A stretch of 64,000 bases of DNA, from contig DAOUKT010000028.1 in assembly GCA_034421015.1 (NCBI GenBank), positions 8,170 to 72,169 of the forward strand, read 5' to 3'. The DNA comes from DAOUJW01 sp034421015. Lineage in GTDB: Bacteria > Chloroflexota > Dehalococcoidia > Lucifugimonadales > UBA2985. The notes under the pieces were generated by a model that was given only the letters and a program-made list of their open reading frames with translations, ran no database searches and was not told where the DNA came from. Each line of letters begins with the position of its first letter. Within the stretch, counting starts at the first letter, position 1. Made by a program: the position numbers and the translations under genes. Below are positions 8,479 through 16,541 of this stretch, piece after piece.

Positions 8479-8507
8479 TTGACAGGAACGCCAAAAGTCC
8501 TTAAATT
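8479..8507 (+). promoter_or_regulatory. Sigma-70-type promoter for the FmdB-like gene and dtd
   Basis: A consensus -35 box TTGACA (8479-8484) is followed after 17 bases by TAAATT (8502-8507). Transcription would start near 8514, about 48 bases before the ATG of the zinc-ribbon gene. The promoter lies just outside the repeat element. Confidence 0.6.
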
Positions 8508-8561
8508 ACTATGCGGCGTTAGCAGACCCTAATCGAGACCGCTAACAAGCGACGGAGAGCA

Positions 8562-8804
8562 ATGCCCATATACGAGTACCACTGCGAGACCTGCGACCAC
8601 CTCTTCGAAATGAAGCAGGGCTTCGACGCCGCAACCATCCAGGACTGCCCACTCTGCAACGCGGCCTCCAAGCGCAAGTTCCACTCCCCCACCGTCATCT
8701 ACAAGGGCAGCGGTTTCTACACAACCGACTACGCCCGCAGGGAGTTTCACCCCGAGGACAGGGGGCCCAGCGGCGGGGACAAGGACCCGACCAGGGACGA
8801 CTAG
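8562..8804 (+). CDS. FmdB-family zinc-ribbon protein
   Basis: This 80-residue protein starts MPIYEYHCETC, the signature of the FmdB/CxxC regulatory family. Four cysteines (8, 11, 29, 32) form a rubredoxin-like zinc ribbon, and the charged C-terminal tail is probably disordered. Family members were first named as regulators of formamidase or amidase genes, but the general role is unsettled. GGAGAG lies 6 bases before the ATG, and a good promoter lies upstream. The dtd gene starts 11 bases after the stop, so both are probably on one transcript. Confidence 0.87.
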   Translation: MPIYEYHCETCDHLFEMKQGFDAATIQDCPLCNAASKRKFHSPTVIYKGSGFYTTDYARREFHPEDRGPSGGDKDPTRDD

Positions 8805-8815
8805 AGGACGCATTC

Positions 8816-9277
8816 GTGCGCGCCCTCGTTCAGAGAGTCGCCAGGGCTTCCGTTACCGTCAGCGAAGACACGGAGCGCATCGACCGCGGGCTGGTGGTGT
8901 TCGTCGGTGTGGGCCAGGACGACGACGAGGAGGACGCCCGATACGTCGTCGACAAGGTGGTCAACCTCCGCATCTTTGAGGACGAGGCCGAGAGGTTCGA
9001 CCACTCCGCCCTGGACGTTTCAGCTCAACTTCTTGTCGTAAGCCAGTTCACCCTCTACGGCGACGTCCGCAAGGGGCGCAGGCCCTCGTTCAGCAGCGCC
9101 GCCCATCCTGAGACGGCGAGACCGCTTTTCGAGCGCACCGTGGACCTCTTCCGGGAGACGGGCCTCACGATAAAGACCGGCCGATTCCAGGAGCGGATGA
9201 TGGTGGAAATCCTCAATGACGGCCCGGTCACCATAGCCATTGACAGCGCGGACAGGCACAGGCCAAGGCGCGGTTAG
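8816..9277 (+). CDS. dtd: D-aminoacyl-tRNA deacylase
   Basis: This 153-residue cytoplasmic enzyme hydrolyses D-aminoacyl-tRNAs and mischarged glycyl-tRNA-Ala, returning free tRNA to translation. Family marks are MRALVQRVARASVTV at the N-terminus, the SQFTLYGD active-site motif (about residues 77-84) and NDGPVTI near the C-terminus (the cross-subunit GP motif). The length matches the bacterial family. The start is GTG, with AGAGGA about 6-10 bases upstream. It is the second gene after the zinc-ribbon protein, and a family A repeat lies directly after it. Confidence 0.95.
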   Translation: MRALVQRVARASVTVSEDTERIDRGLVVFVGVGQDDDEEDARYVVDKVVNLRIFEDEAERFDHSALDVSAQLLVVSQFTLYGDVRKGRRPSFSSAAHPETARPLFERTVDLFRETGLTIKTGRFQERMMVEILNDGPVTIAIDSADRHRPRRG

Positions 9278-9281
9278 AGTC

Positions 9282-9472
9282 GGTATTCTCTACAGGCGCT
9301 GGTTATGACGCGCGACACCGCTCATACTGAGCCCGTCGAAGTAAATGAGCGGTGTCAGCCACGTCCACAGTCTTGCCCGCTCAAATGGTTCGACAGGCTC
9401 ACCCCCGTATCAAGTACGGGGCAGGCTATGAGCGGGCAAGAAGCGGTATTACCAACACTTATAGAGAGTACC
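9282..9472 (+). repeat. Family A inverted-repeat element (MITE-like), complete
   Basis: This 191-base element has ends GGTATTCTCTACAGGCGC and CACTTATAGAGAGTACC, with the same internal palindromes as the other family A copies. It sits between the convergent dtd and pcm genes, starting 4 bases after the dtd stop. It has no coding capacity; its inverted structure could also act as a terminator for both genes. Confidence 0.8.
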
Positions 9473-9495
9473 TTAGAATCGCCACCCAGAACGGC

Positions 9496-10140
9496 CTAGT
9501 CCGCGTCCCAGGCCCCCTTGCCCATGAGAGGCACGAACCTGCAGGGCCCCAGGTTGGTGATGGTGTACTTGTTGCCGGACCTGACCACCTTGATCAGGCT
9601 CTGCTCCTGCTGCGACCCCGCGGGGATCACCATTCTGCCGCCTTCGGCCATCTGCTCCAAAAGCGACCTCGGAAGCGAAGGCGCGGCCGCCGTGACAATG
9701 ATGGCGTCGAAGGGCGCCTCCTCCGGGCAGCCAAGGGCCTTGCCCGCCAGGCGCACCTCCACGTTGCCGTATCCCAGGGAAGCCAGCATCTCGCCGGCCC
9801 CCTTTGCCAGCGACGGTATGCGTTCCACCGACAGCACCTCTCGGGTGAGGAGTGAGAGGACGGCGGCCTGGTAACCGCTGCCCGCGCCCACCTCCAGCAC
9901 GCGGTCGTCAGGCTTCAGCTCCAGGGCGTGGGTCATAACGGCCACAATGTAGGGCTGGGACACGGTCTGGTCCTCCCCAATGGGAAGGGGAGTGTCGTCG
10001 TAGCTCTGGGGCCGCCGGGACTCCGGCACGAACAGCTCCCGCGGGACCTTCTCCATGGCGTCAATCACGCACGGGGATGGAATGCGTTTGCGAAGGGCCG
10101 CGAAGAGCCTGGTCTTGGCCTTCTCCAGATCGCTAGACAT
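9496..10140 (-). CDS. pcm: Protein-L-isoaspartate O-methyltransferase
   Basis: This 214-residue class I SAM methyltransferase repairs isoaspartyl residues in aged proteins. It has the family-specific YDDTPLPIGEDQTVSQPYIV segment (about residues 44-63), the SAM loop VLEVGAGSGYQAAVLS (about 80-95) and DAIIVTAAAPSLP (about 142-154). The length is normal and the start is ATG. It is convergent with dtd across a repeat element and has no obvious operon partner. Confidence 0.94.
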   Translation of the reverse strand: MSSDLEKAKTRLFAALRKRIPSPCVIDAMEKVPRELFVPESRRPQSYDDTPLPIGEDQTVSQPYIVAVMTHALELKPDDRVLEVGAGSGYQAAVLSLLTREVLSVERIPSLAKGAGEMLASLGYGNVEVRLAGKALGCPEEAPFDAIIVTAAAPSLPRSLLEQMAEGGRMVIPAGSQQEQSLIKVVRSGNKYTITNLGPCRFVPLMGKGAWDAD

Positions 10141-10348
10141 TACAATCGGCCCTCCGGGTAGCTCTACTTCCAGTATAGCCGCGCTGTCGCGGCTTGTCTA
10201 AACTCCGGCCGATAGGTGGAAGTCGAGCTCATTCTAGGGCCGCAACCTGTTGCCTGGTTGTCAAAGAGATTCCGACCCTACGCCCCACTTCAGATGACGG
10301 ATAAGGAGCTAAAGCGCCGTTTCCCGTAGGAATGCAGACATTTGATCA

Positions 10349-10560
10349 ACTGCGGCATTGTCCCCAAAAGAAGTGTTCCAACTGTCCTTCTGAACCCTTC
10401 GGCTGCGCTCAGAGCCTGCCCCGTACTTGATACGGGGATAAACTGAGCTTTGCGGAGTGAAGAATCCAAAGCCTCTGGCTGCAAAGCTATGAAGTCTTCA
10501 AATAACCCTTTGGATTCTTCGCCTTCGGCTCAGAATGACAGTGACACGGGGCTGGTCACC
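10349..10560. repeat. Family B palindromic repeat
   Basis: This copy shares with 23.2 and 39.2 kb the order: gcattg-CCCCAAA-GAAG, CTGTC-TTCTGAAC, GCGGAGTGAAGAATCCAAA, a variable spacer, TGGATTCTTCGCC and CTCAGAATGACA. The outer and inner motifs are inverted, giving a long stem. It occupies most of the 520-base gap between pcm and the PEPCK-like gene; the rest of the gap shows nothing recognisable. Confidence 0.6.
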
Positions 10561-10661
10561 CTCTGCTCAGATACCGTTGGGAAAACTGCCGACGTCAGAC
10601 CGGAAATCCAAGGTCAATGTGGAACGGCGGTGACCGTGGGGCCGGGGCTAAACCTGGGAGC

Positions 10662-12941
10662 CTATGCCTCTATGCCAAGGGACCCCAGCGCGTCCTGGCC
10701 TCCGGGCGAGAGCTTCAGGCCCTGAGCCAGGCCTTCTGCATACGCCCGGTTGAGGGCGTCCTGGACACGGTCGCCGGGGCGCTCGCCTTCGCTGAGGTTA
10801 CGGACCAGGTCCGGCAGCGAGTTGTACGCCTGGTCAACGTGCCAGTAGAAGGACAGGAGCCACGCCAACTCACGCTCGGTGGACGGCGGAGGAATGTCGC
10901 CAAGGTCGAAGATTGCCTCCGTTGCCTTTGTGTAGCGGAGAATCCCCGCCCTGTCCTCCTCGTGCTCTCCGTAGTACCGCTTTCTCTTGAGCTCCCGGAC
11001 GCGCATCTCGTATTCTGCGTCGCCGTAGATGGCCCGGGGGCCCCACTCCTCGCGAAGGCTGAGGGACTCCTCTCCCTGGGGGTTCATAATGGCGACAGCC
11101 ACCTCCACGCCCAGGGCAGGATCGTGCTCGAATTTTACCGCGCCCCGCAGGACGGCCTCCTGGAGCATCAGGGTGACCTCCCGGGGAATCTTCCGGTACA
11201 GGGGCCCGCTCGACTCCTCGTTCCGCTCTGCCCCAAGGCCGCCGGTGTTGAAGGAGTAGAACTCCTGGGGCAGACCGCCCACCGCCATGTCCTGCAGGAT
11301 GGTGTACATAAGGGTCGCGTTCTCGTCCTCAAGGCCGATTATGAAGGGGTCAGAGAAGTACTCCACGTACGGCCTGCCAATCGCGCCCGCGGCCGCGCCC
11401 GTCTGCACCGCTTCGCCGTACATGAGGGTGCGCACGTACTGCTCCGGCGTCAGCCGTATGAGCGGCGGAACAACCGTGTTCTGCCTCATCACGGACTGCC
11501 ACAGCACCCTGTCGGTGCTCTCCATCGGCACGTGAACCGTGTCTTTCAGCTGCCCGTTGGTGATGACCTCTGGCAGGCGCTGGACGCCCTTCCTGGCGAG
11601 CAGCCTGGAACGCGAGAGGATCATCCGCATGTTGCGCACCGGATTGCGCATGAAGTCCGGAGTGCTGTCGCCCGGGTTGAAGGGCACGTTTTCCAGGGTC
11701 TCCTGGGGATTCGGGTCATCTGCGACTCCACGGAGAACGTCGTAGGTGATGGGGTCGTCGTCCCGGCTGAGTCCGAAGGGCACGGCGTAGAAGTTGTTCT
11801 CGGTGCCATCGATCCCGTAGGACACCCGTATCGACTTGCCGCCGCGCTCCGCCTCTACCGGCGCGCTCAGCGGCTGCAGCAGAAGAATGTCGTCGTTCAT
11901 TGGATAGACCGCCTCGCCCGGGTCCGGGGAGAGGCCAATCAGCTTTGACAGGTCGCTGCCCGCCAGCTCGATCATGATTGTGAGGGTGCTCTTGCCGTGC
12001 AACGACGGGCCGGCGGTGACCATCGCCGTGTTGGTGGGACTGCCGTCCAGGGTCCTGACGCGCGCCATGCTGAGGGCGGCCTGAAGCGCGAGGCCCTGGG
12101 CCTGCTTGACCAGGAACATGGCTATGGACAGGGGGCCCATCTTGTGCTCGCCCAGGTAGTCAAACCCCAGGTGGAGCGACAGGCCGCGTGTTGGCGCCTT
12201 GAACACAAGCTGGGTCAGGCCGGACTGCCTGACGCGCTCCTTCAGGTCCTCCGGCATGTCCAGGTCGTCAAGCCACCTGGGAAGGGAGACCTCCAGAATG
12301 TCCGGTGGCTCCTGCAGTTTGTCGGCAGGCAGGTCAAAGGTGAGCTGACGCCACATGTACGGCAGCTGCAGGTACTCCGTCCCGAACAGGAGCTGTCTTG
12401 CATGGAATGACCGTGCGGGCGTGTCGCCGATCTGTCTGTCGGTCTGCACGACGGTGTCGCCTGAGGCGAAGTGCTTCTTCATGGCCTCGGTGATGCACCT
12501 GAACACCTCTGCGAAGATCGCCTGGTTTTCCTCGCTGAACGCGAGGCCGTCCCGGTTGCGGGCGAACCCTTCAATGAAGTACTGGGTGAGGTCTGGCCTG
12601 CGAGCGACCCCAAGCTGGCTGAAGAAGCCCAGGCCGCCGCTGTCCAGTCGCACGGCGACTTCCGGCCACGCCCTGGCCGCCGCCCTGCCCTCCGAGTTCA
12701 GCTCCTCCGCCTCCTTCTCTATCTCCCCCGCTTCACGGAGGACCTCCGCCCGCTGCTGCTCGGTAAGGTCCTGAAAAACACGCATCCGGCTTGTGAGCCA
12801 CTCGCCGGATGGGTTGAAGAACTGGCTGTCTGACTTGTGGCCTACCTTAGCGGCCGCCACCAGGTCGTCAAGCGCCTTGGAAAATTCGGGATTTACTGGA
12901 GGACCGGCCAGTACCGAGCCGGGCTCCGATGTGATTGCCAT
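10662..12941 (-). CDS. Divergent, long PEP carboxykinase (ATP)-like protein
   Basis: This 759-residue protein resembles ATP-type PEP carboxykinase in its middle part. It has a P-loop-like GPSLHGKST (residues 311-319), a following YPMNDDILLL that matches the kinase-2 Asp-Asp, GTENNFYAVPFG (379-390) at the place of ENTR..YP, and VVPPLIRLTPEQYVRTLMYG like the LPPVSxLxxEQ block. Canonical enzymes have GxSGTGKT and about 540 residues; this one has an altered P-loop and an extra N-terminal region of over 200 residues. It may still be a kinase or decarboxylase, but the activity is unknown. MAITSE is chosen as start because GAGGAGAG lies upstream. A 9-base palindrome lies farther upstream. Confidence 0.65.
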   Translation of the reverse strand: MAITSEPGSVLAGPPVNPEFSKALDDLVAAAKVGHKSDSQFFNPSGEWLTSRMRVFQDLTEQQRAEVLREAGEIEKEAEELNSEGRAAARAWPEVAVRLDSGGLGFFSQLGVARRPDLTQYFIEGFARNRDGLAFSEENQAIFAEVFRCITEAMKKHFASGDTVVQTDRQIGDTPARSFHARQLLFGTEYLQLPYMWRQLTFDLPADKLQEPPDILEVSLPRWLDDLDMPEDLKERVRQSGLTQLVFKAPTRGLSLHLGFDYLGEHKMGPLSIAMFLVKQAQGLALQAALSMARVRTLDGSPTNTAMVTAGPSLHGKSTLTIMIELAGSDLSKLIGLSPDPGEAVYPMNDDILLLQPLSAPVEAERGGKSIRVSYGIDGTENNFYAVPFGLSRDDDPITYDVLRGVADDPNPQETLENVPFNPGDSTPDFMRNPVRNMRMILSRSRLLARKGVQRLPEVITNGQLKDTVHVPMESTDRVLWQSVMRQNTVVPPLIRLTPEQYVRTLMYGEAVQTGAAAGAIGRPYVEYFSDPFIIGLEDENATLMYTILQDMAVGGLPQEFYSFNTGGLGAERNEESSGPLYRKIPREVTLMLQEAVLRGAVKFEHDPALGVEVAVAIMNPQGEESLSLREEWGPRAIYGDAEYEMRVRELKRKRYYGEHEEDRAGILRYTKATEAIFDLGDIPPPSTERELAWLLSFYWHVDQAYNSLPDLVRNLSEGERPGDRVQDALNRAYAEGLAQGLKLSPGGQDALGSLGIEA

Positions 12942-13057
12942 GCTGGAAACTCTCCTCTGTGTAAGACTTGCCCCGACAGGGTTCAATCCACTCCCAGGGG
13001 AGGCGCCACGGAGATCGCTGGCGCTGGGGATATTTTCGCTGTGTAGCGTATCCGAAA

Positions 13058-13085
13058 GCCATACATAACAGTGCCAATGTATGGC
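13058..13085. promoter_or_regulatory. 9-bp palindrome, operator-like
   Basis: Perfect inverted arms GCCATACAT and ATGTATGGC are separated by 10 bases, the geometry of a dimeric repressor site. It lies about 115-145 bases upstream of the PEPCK-like start (minus strand) and just downstream of the DUF488 island. No second copy was noticed. The remainder of 12942-13192 shows nothing recognisable. Confidence 0.4.
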
Positions 13086-13192
13086 GTATTACGTGATGGG
13101 AATATATCGGAAATCCCTGCCAGTGTCAATGCTTGGCAGGCACGCTAAATGCCGAAATTCAAGGGTTTCCAGACTGGCATGTAAGCCTGGAA

Positions 13193-14023
13193 TCAGAACA
13201 AAGCAAGCTGATCGTCCAGGGGCAACGGGAGCACGCCGACAATGACCCATGGATTCGGAGCGACAGCATGGAACTGTTGAGTTGTCCCGAGGAAAAAGTG
13301 GAGGTCCTTCTTGGCAAACTCGTCAAAATACTTCTCCCGTACCTTGCTCAACGCAATCGTTTCGTCACCACCAGCTGACTCCAGGCAATTCCAGTACAGC
13401 GCGCCTATTTCCCAGTCTAGAATTTGCAACTCGCTTTGCCTGCCATTTGCATCTTCAAAACGGTAGGAAAAACTGTAAGGGAGCTTCGGAATTACCTTGA
13501 AAGTCTCACGCCAACTATTGTCCTCAAACATATCAAGCTGGCTGTGAATCTCCCGCATTCTCTGAAGTTTCTCGTGATCCCAATCTCGGTCCTCTTCTTC
13601 ATAAACCAAGTCTCGCACGAGCGTCGGTTTGAACACGCACAGAGAGATCGAATTCGCCTTGGCAGCGGCAATTGCTTCATCCATGCGATCATACACGGCC
13701 GGGCCCCCAAGGATGATGCGCCTGCGTTCTCTCCAGTTGTCCGAAGTGCCGAGGTGATCTACAGGCTGCAGGTCTGCTTGACCATATGGCCGAAAGGACT
13801 CTGGTCTCGGATCTCTGGTGTTACGGAACAGGCGACACTCAATCCAATCGTACTTACTATACTGCTCCTGAGCACCGAGTCTTCGGTAGGGTACTGGGTA
13901 GATTCGAACCCATGACCCATCTTCCCGAACACCGGCTGTGCAAACTGTCTCCCCGTACTTTCTGGACAACGTCGGGTAGGTCTTAACCGTCACGAGAATG
14001 CGTTGTTTTTCTAATCCTGTCAT
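13193..14023 (-). CDS. Uncharacterised protein, possible dual-OB family, partner of DUF488 fusion
   Basis: This 276-residue protein starts with a beta-rich block ILVTVKTYPTLSRKYGE then TVCTAGVREDGSWVRIYP, followed by a WIECRLFRN strand, a charged helical centre and a C-terminal FFLGTTQQFH...WVIVGVLPLP. I recall this N- and C-terminal pattern from proteins annotated as dual-OB-domain proteins, which could bind nucleic acid, but I cannot verify that here. Its start overlaps the stop of the upstream DUF488 gene by 4 bases (ATGA), so the two are made together. Codon use is visibly richer in A/T than the flanking genes, consistent with transfer. Confidence 0.6.
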   Translation of the reverse strand: MTGLEKQRILVTVKTYPTLSRKYGETVCTAGVREDGSWVRIYPVPYRRLGAQEQYSKYDWIECRLFRNTRDPRPESFRPYGQADLQPVDHLGTSDNWRERRRIILGGPAVYDRMDEAIAAAKANSISLCVFKPTLVRDLVYEEEDRDWDHEKLQRMREIHSQLDMFEDNSWRETFKVIPKLPYSFSYRFEDANGRQSELQILDWEIGALYWNCLESAGGDETIALSKVREKYFDEFAKKDLHFFLGTTQQFHAVAPNPWVIVGVLPLPLDDQLALF

Positions 14024-14952
14024 AGATGCTCAACTGGGATCCGCTTGTCCCATTTCCGCTCGAGTTCGGTTGCGACACGACCGCGGTGACAGGAGCTCAC
14101 ATCACGCTCAAAACAGGTTAGAGCTACGTACTCCCCTGAATCGATCCACTCTAGGATTGTCGCCAGAGATGACAACTGTTTCGGAAGGTCGTGTTGCGCA
14201 TACTCCTGCAGCAACCGTCGGCGATCCTCCAGACTCTTAATCTTGCGTCTTCTTTCTGCACTAATGCCAAGCTCAGGGATGTGCACGTAGCGAATGCCAA
14301 TTCCACTACAGGCATTGCTCAGAGTGGATTTTGAGAAACCGTATTTTCGGCTAATTGCATTCTGTCGAACATCGCACAGGACGGTGACACTTGCCTTGAT
14401 AAGCGCGTTCAGGTAGTTTTCAACATTCTGCCCCTGATACCCAATCGTAAGGAGCGGAGACAACCCGGAAATCGGCCGGGCTTCTTCGATGCGCCCCAGC
14501 GCAACTTTGTCCCCACGGAGAACCTCATTTGCCACCTCGCTATGAATGGCGTAGTAGGGGTACTGAACGTAGGTCTCCGAGATCAGCCTTTCGCCGCGTA
14601 GCGTACTATATTGTTCAACAAAGGAATCAATGCTCTCGGATCGGAGGTAGGATGCCACTTTGGTGCCATTTGCCGTGAGTTGCCATTTGGACTCTTCCGC
14701 TTCGAGAAACCCGCCGTCGATCAACTTGCGGCGATCAGCATAGCAGGTGAAAGAGAACGCCCCGAATCTATAAGGCACAAAATCATATGGGCTTTCGTTG
14801 CCCAATTCCTGGCAGTACAAGAAGAGCAGCTTCTGGAAGTCCAGATTCGCCACATCTCCTCCTAGTCCCTGGAGTAAAGCTAGAATCTGTCGTTGACGCG
14901 GAAGAAGGCCTACTAGGGTATTCGAGTCAGGTATATCTGATGCTGCATTCAA
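14020..14952 (-). CDS. DUF488 protein with N-terminal winged-helix/Panacea-like domain
   Basis: The C-terminal half (from LLTIGYQGQN) is a DUF488 domain: TIGY, DVRQNAISRKYGFSKSTL, GIRYVHIPELG and TCFERDVSSCHRGRVA are its conserved blocks, with two cysteines and His-Arg at the likely active pocket. The N-terminal 120 residues (LDFQKLLFLYCQ, YRFGAFSF, LTANGTKVASYL) look like the Panacea/SocA-type or winged-helix domains of regulatory and antitoxin proteins. A TTG at 14952 is chosen because GGGAGGAG lies about 8 bases upstream; an ATG at 14979 is the alternative. It is first of a two-gene, A/T-richer operon. The 222-base gap to speD holds nothing recognisable. Confidence 0.68.
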   Translation of the reverse strand: MNAASDIPDSNTLVGLLPRQRQILALLQGLGGDVANLDFQKLLFLYCQELGNESPYDFVPYRFGAFSFTCYADRRKLIDGGFLEAEESKWQLTANGTKVASYLRSESIDSFVEQYSTLRGERLISETYVQYPYYAIHSEVANEVLRGDKVALGRIEEARPISGLSPLLTIGYQGQNVENYLNALIKASVTVLCDVRQNAISRKYGFSKSTLSNACSGIGIRYVHIPELGISAERRRKIKSLEDRRRLLQEYAQHDLPKQLSSLATILEWIDSGEYVALTCFERDVSSCHRGRVATELERKWDKRIPVEHL

Positions 14953-15201
14953 GAATCGCTCCTCCCTTGATTGCATCATGCACCGAATCTGCCCAGGGCG
15001 CTAGTCCCCGCTGACTAAGCCTATGGCACTGAGCATTGTAGCCAACGCTCTGAATGTTCGCAAACGACCTTGATGGAGGAGAGCTGCACGTCGCCCGGCC
15101 GTTGTGCTGCGTAGGGCAAAATGGTATCCTTGGATGTCGTGTCCTTTTTGGGGGTCGACTACAACTCTATTCCCGGCTGCGGTCCAACGGAGGTCACATA
15201 G

Positions 15202-15618
15202 ATGCACTTGCTGATGGATGGATTTGGAGGCGATGAGGAAAAGCTCAAGAGCGAGGAATTCGTCCACCGCTTTCTGGATACGTTCCCCGATGAGATTGAG
15301 ATGACCAAGATCAACGGCCCTCACGTGATGACCTACAACGGGCCCAAACCGGAGGACTGGGGAGTATCCGGCTTTGTGATGATCGCCGAGAGCCACATCA
15401 GCGTGCATACGTTCCCGGACAGGTCGTACGTGAACATAGACGTGTTCTCCTGCAAGGACTTTGACCACGAGCGCGCGCTGGAGCGCGTCAAGGAGATCTT
15501 CGGCCTTGACCAGGTTAAGCTCTGGGTGGTCGGGCGCGGCCTCGACTACTCCACTCCGGACTTCCGGTCATCGGTCATGGAAGGCGAGACCAAGGCGGTG
15601 TTTAGCGGGGTGGTCTGA
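15202..15618 (+). CDS. speD: S-adenosylmethionine decarboxylase proenzyme
   Basis: This 138-residue class 1b AdoMet decarboxylase makes decarboxylated AdoMet, the aminopropyl donor for polyamines. The self-cleavage site is visible: Glu63-Ser64-His65 (IAESHISVHTFP). Ser64 becomes the pyruvoyl group, and His69 and Cys84 (FSCKDFD) match the processing and proton-donor residues. GGAGG lies 8 bases before the ATG. The stop overlaps the agmatinase start by one base (TGATG), tying both into one polyamine operon. Confidence 0.95.
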   Translation: MHLLMDGFGGDEEKLKSEEFVHRFLDTFPDEIEMTKINGPHVMTYNGPKPEDWGVSGFVMIAESHISVHTFPDRSYVNIDVFSCKDFDHERALERVKEIFGLDQVKLWVVGRGLDYSTPDFRSSVMEGETKAVFSGVV

Positions 15619-16526
15619 TGGCCTCGGGCCGTCCGCTGCCCCATCCCGTTTCCGTCCCCTGGAGCTTTCTTGCAGCGCCTCCTGAGGAGTCCCGACTGGA
15701 CGACTGCCGGGTGGTGGTGGTCCCCGTGCCCTACGACAGCACCGCGTCCTACATGGGGGGAGCCAGGGAGGGGCCCCGCGCCATAATCCAGGCCTCCAGA
15801 CACTTGGAGGACTACGACATCGAGCTGCGCCGGGAGGTCTACCGCGTAGGCATTCACACCCTGCCCGAGCTTGAGCCATACGTCGGCGGGCCTGAGGGCA
15901 TGGTGGACCGCGTGCAGGCGGCCGTTGAGCCCTTCGCCTGCGACGGCAAGCTGGTGGCGGTCCTTGGAGGCGAGCACACCGTCTCGGTCGGAGCGGTCAG
16001 GGCCATTCGCAAAGTCCACCCGGACCTCTCCGTGCTGTACCTGGACGCCCACGCAGACCTGAGGGACGAGTACATGGGGAGCCGGTTCAGCCACGCCTGC
16101 GCCGCCCGCAGGATCCTGGACGAGTGCCCCGTGGTGGAGGTGGGGGTGCGCAGCATCAGCCAGGAGGAGATGGACTTCGCAGGCAGGGAGGGTATCCCCA
16201 TCTACTTCCACGATGGATACGGCGCTCCGGCGGGCTGGGACGCGGAGGAGATTGCGTCGCGCCTCACCGAACACGTCTACGTCAGCATCGACCTGGACGT
16301 GCTGGACCCGAGCCTGATGGCGGCCGTCGGCACGCCGGAGCCCGGCGGGCCGGGCTGGGAGACGGTCACGGCGTTGCTCAGGACCGTATGCGAGACGCGC
16401 TCCGTCGTCGGCTTCGATGTCGTCGAACTCTGCCCCTGGGCCGGGCCTCCGTCCTGCGCCTCGGTTGCCGCCAAGCTGGCCTACAAGATCATGGGTTACG
16501 CAACGGAAGAGACCCGCCGCGATTAG
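15618..16526 (+). CDS. speB: Agmatinase / ureohydrolase (arginase family)
   Basis: This 302-residue arginase-fold enzyme has the full set of manganese ligands: His120 (GGEHTVSVG), Asp143, His145 and Asp147 (DAHADLRDEY), Asp225 and Asp227 (SIDLDVLDPS). It probably removes urea from agmatine or N1-aminopropylagmatine. Coupling to speD, with no speE or speA in view, fits a polyamine route in which aminopropyl transfer may come first, as in Thermus; that is inference. Length and motifs are typical. The start overlaps the speD stop. Confidence 0.92.
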   Translation: MASGRPLPHPVSVPWSFLAAPPEESRLDDCRVVVVPVPYDSTASYMGGAREGPRAIIQASRHLEDYDIELRREVYRVGIHTLPELEPYVGGPEGMVDRVQAAVEPFACDGKLVAVLGGEHTVSVGAVRAIRKVHPDLSVLYLDAHADLRDEYMGSRFSHACAARRILDECPVVEVGVRSISQEEMDFAGREGIPIYFHDGYGAPAGWDAEEIASRLTEHVYVSIDLDVLDPSLMAAVGTPEPGGPGWETVTALLRTVCETRSVVGFDVVELCPWAGPPSCASVAAKLAYKIMGYATEETRRD

Positions 16527-16541
16527 GGATGGAGGACGTGG

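Noticed and set aside
13885..13920. tRNA T-arm-like sequence (GATTCGAACCC)
   Set aside because: No acceptor or anticodon arm pairs with it; it codes for the WVRIYP segment of the island protein.
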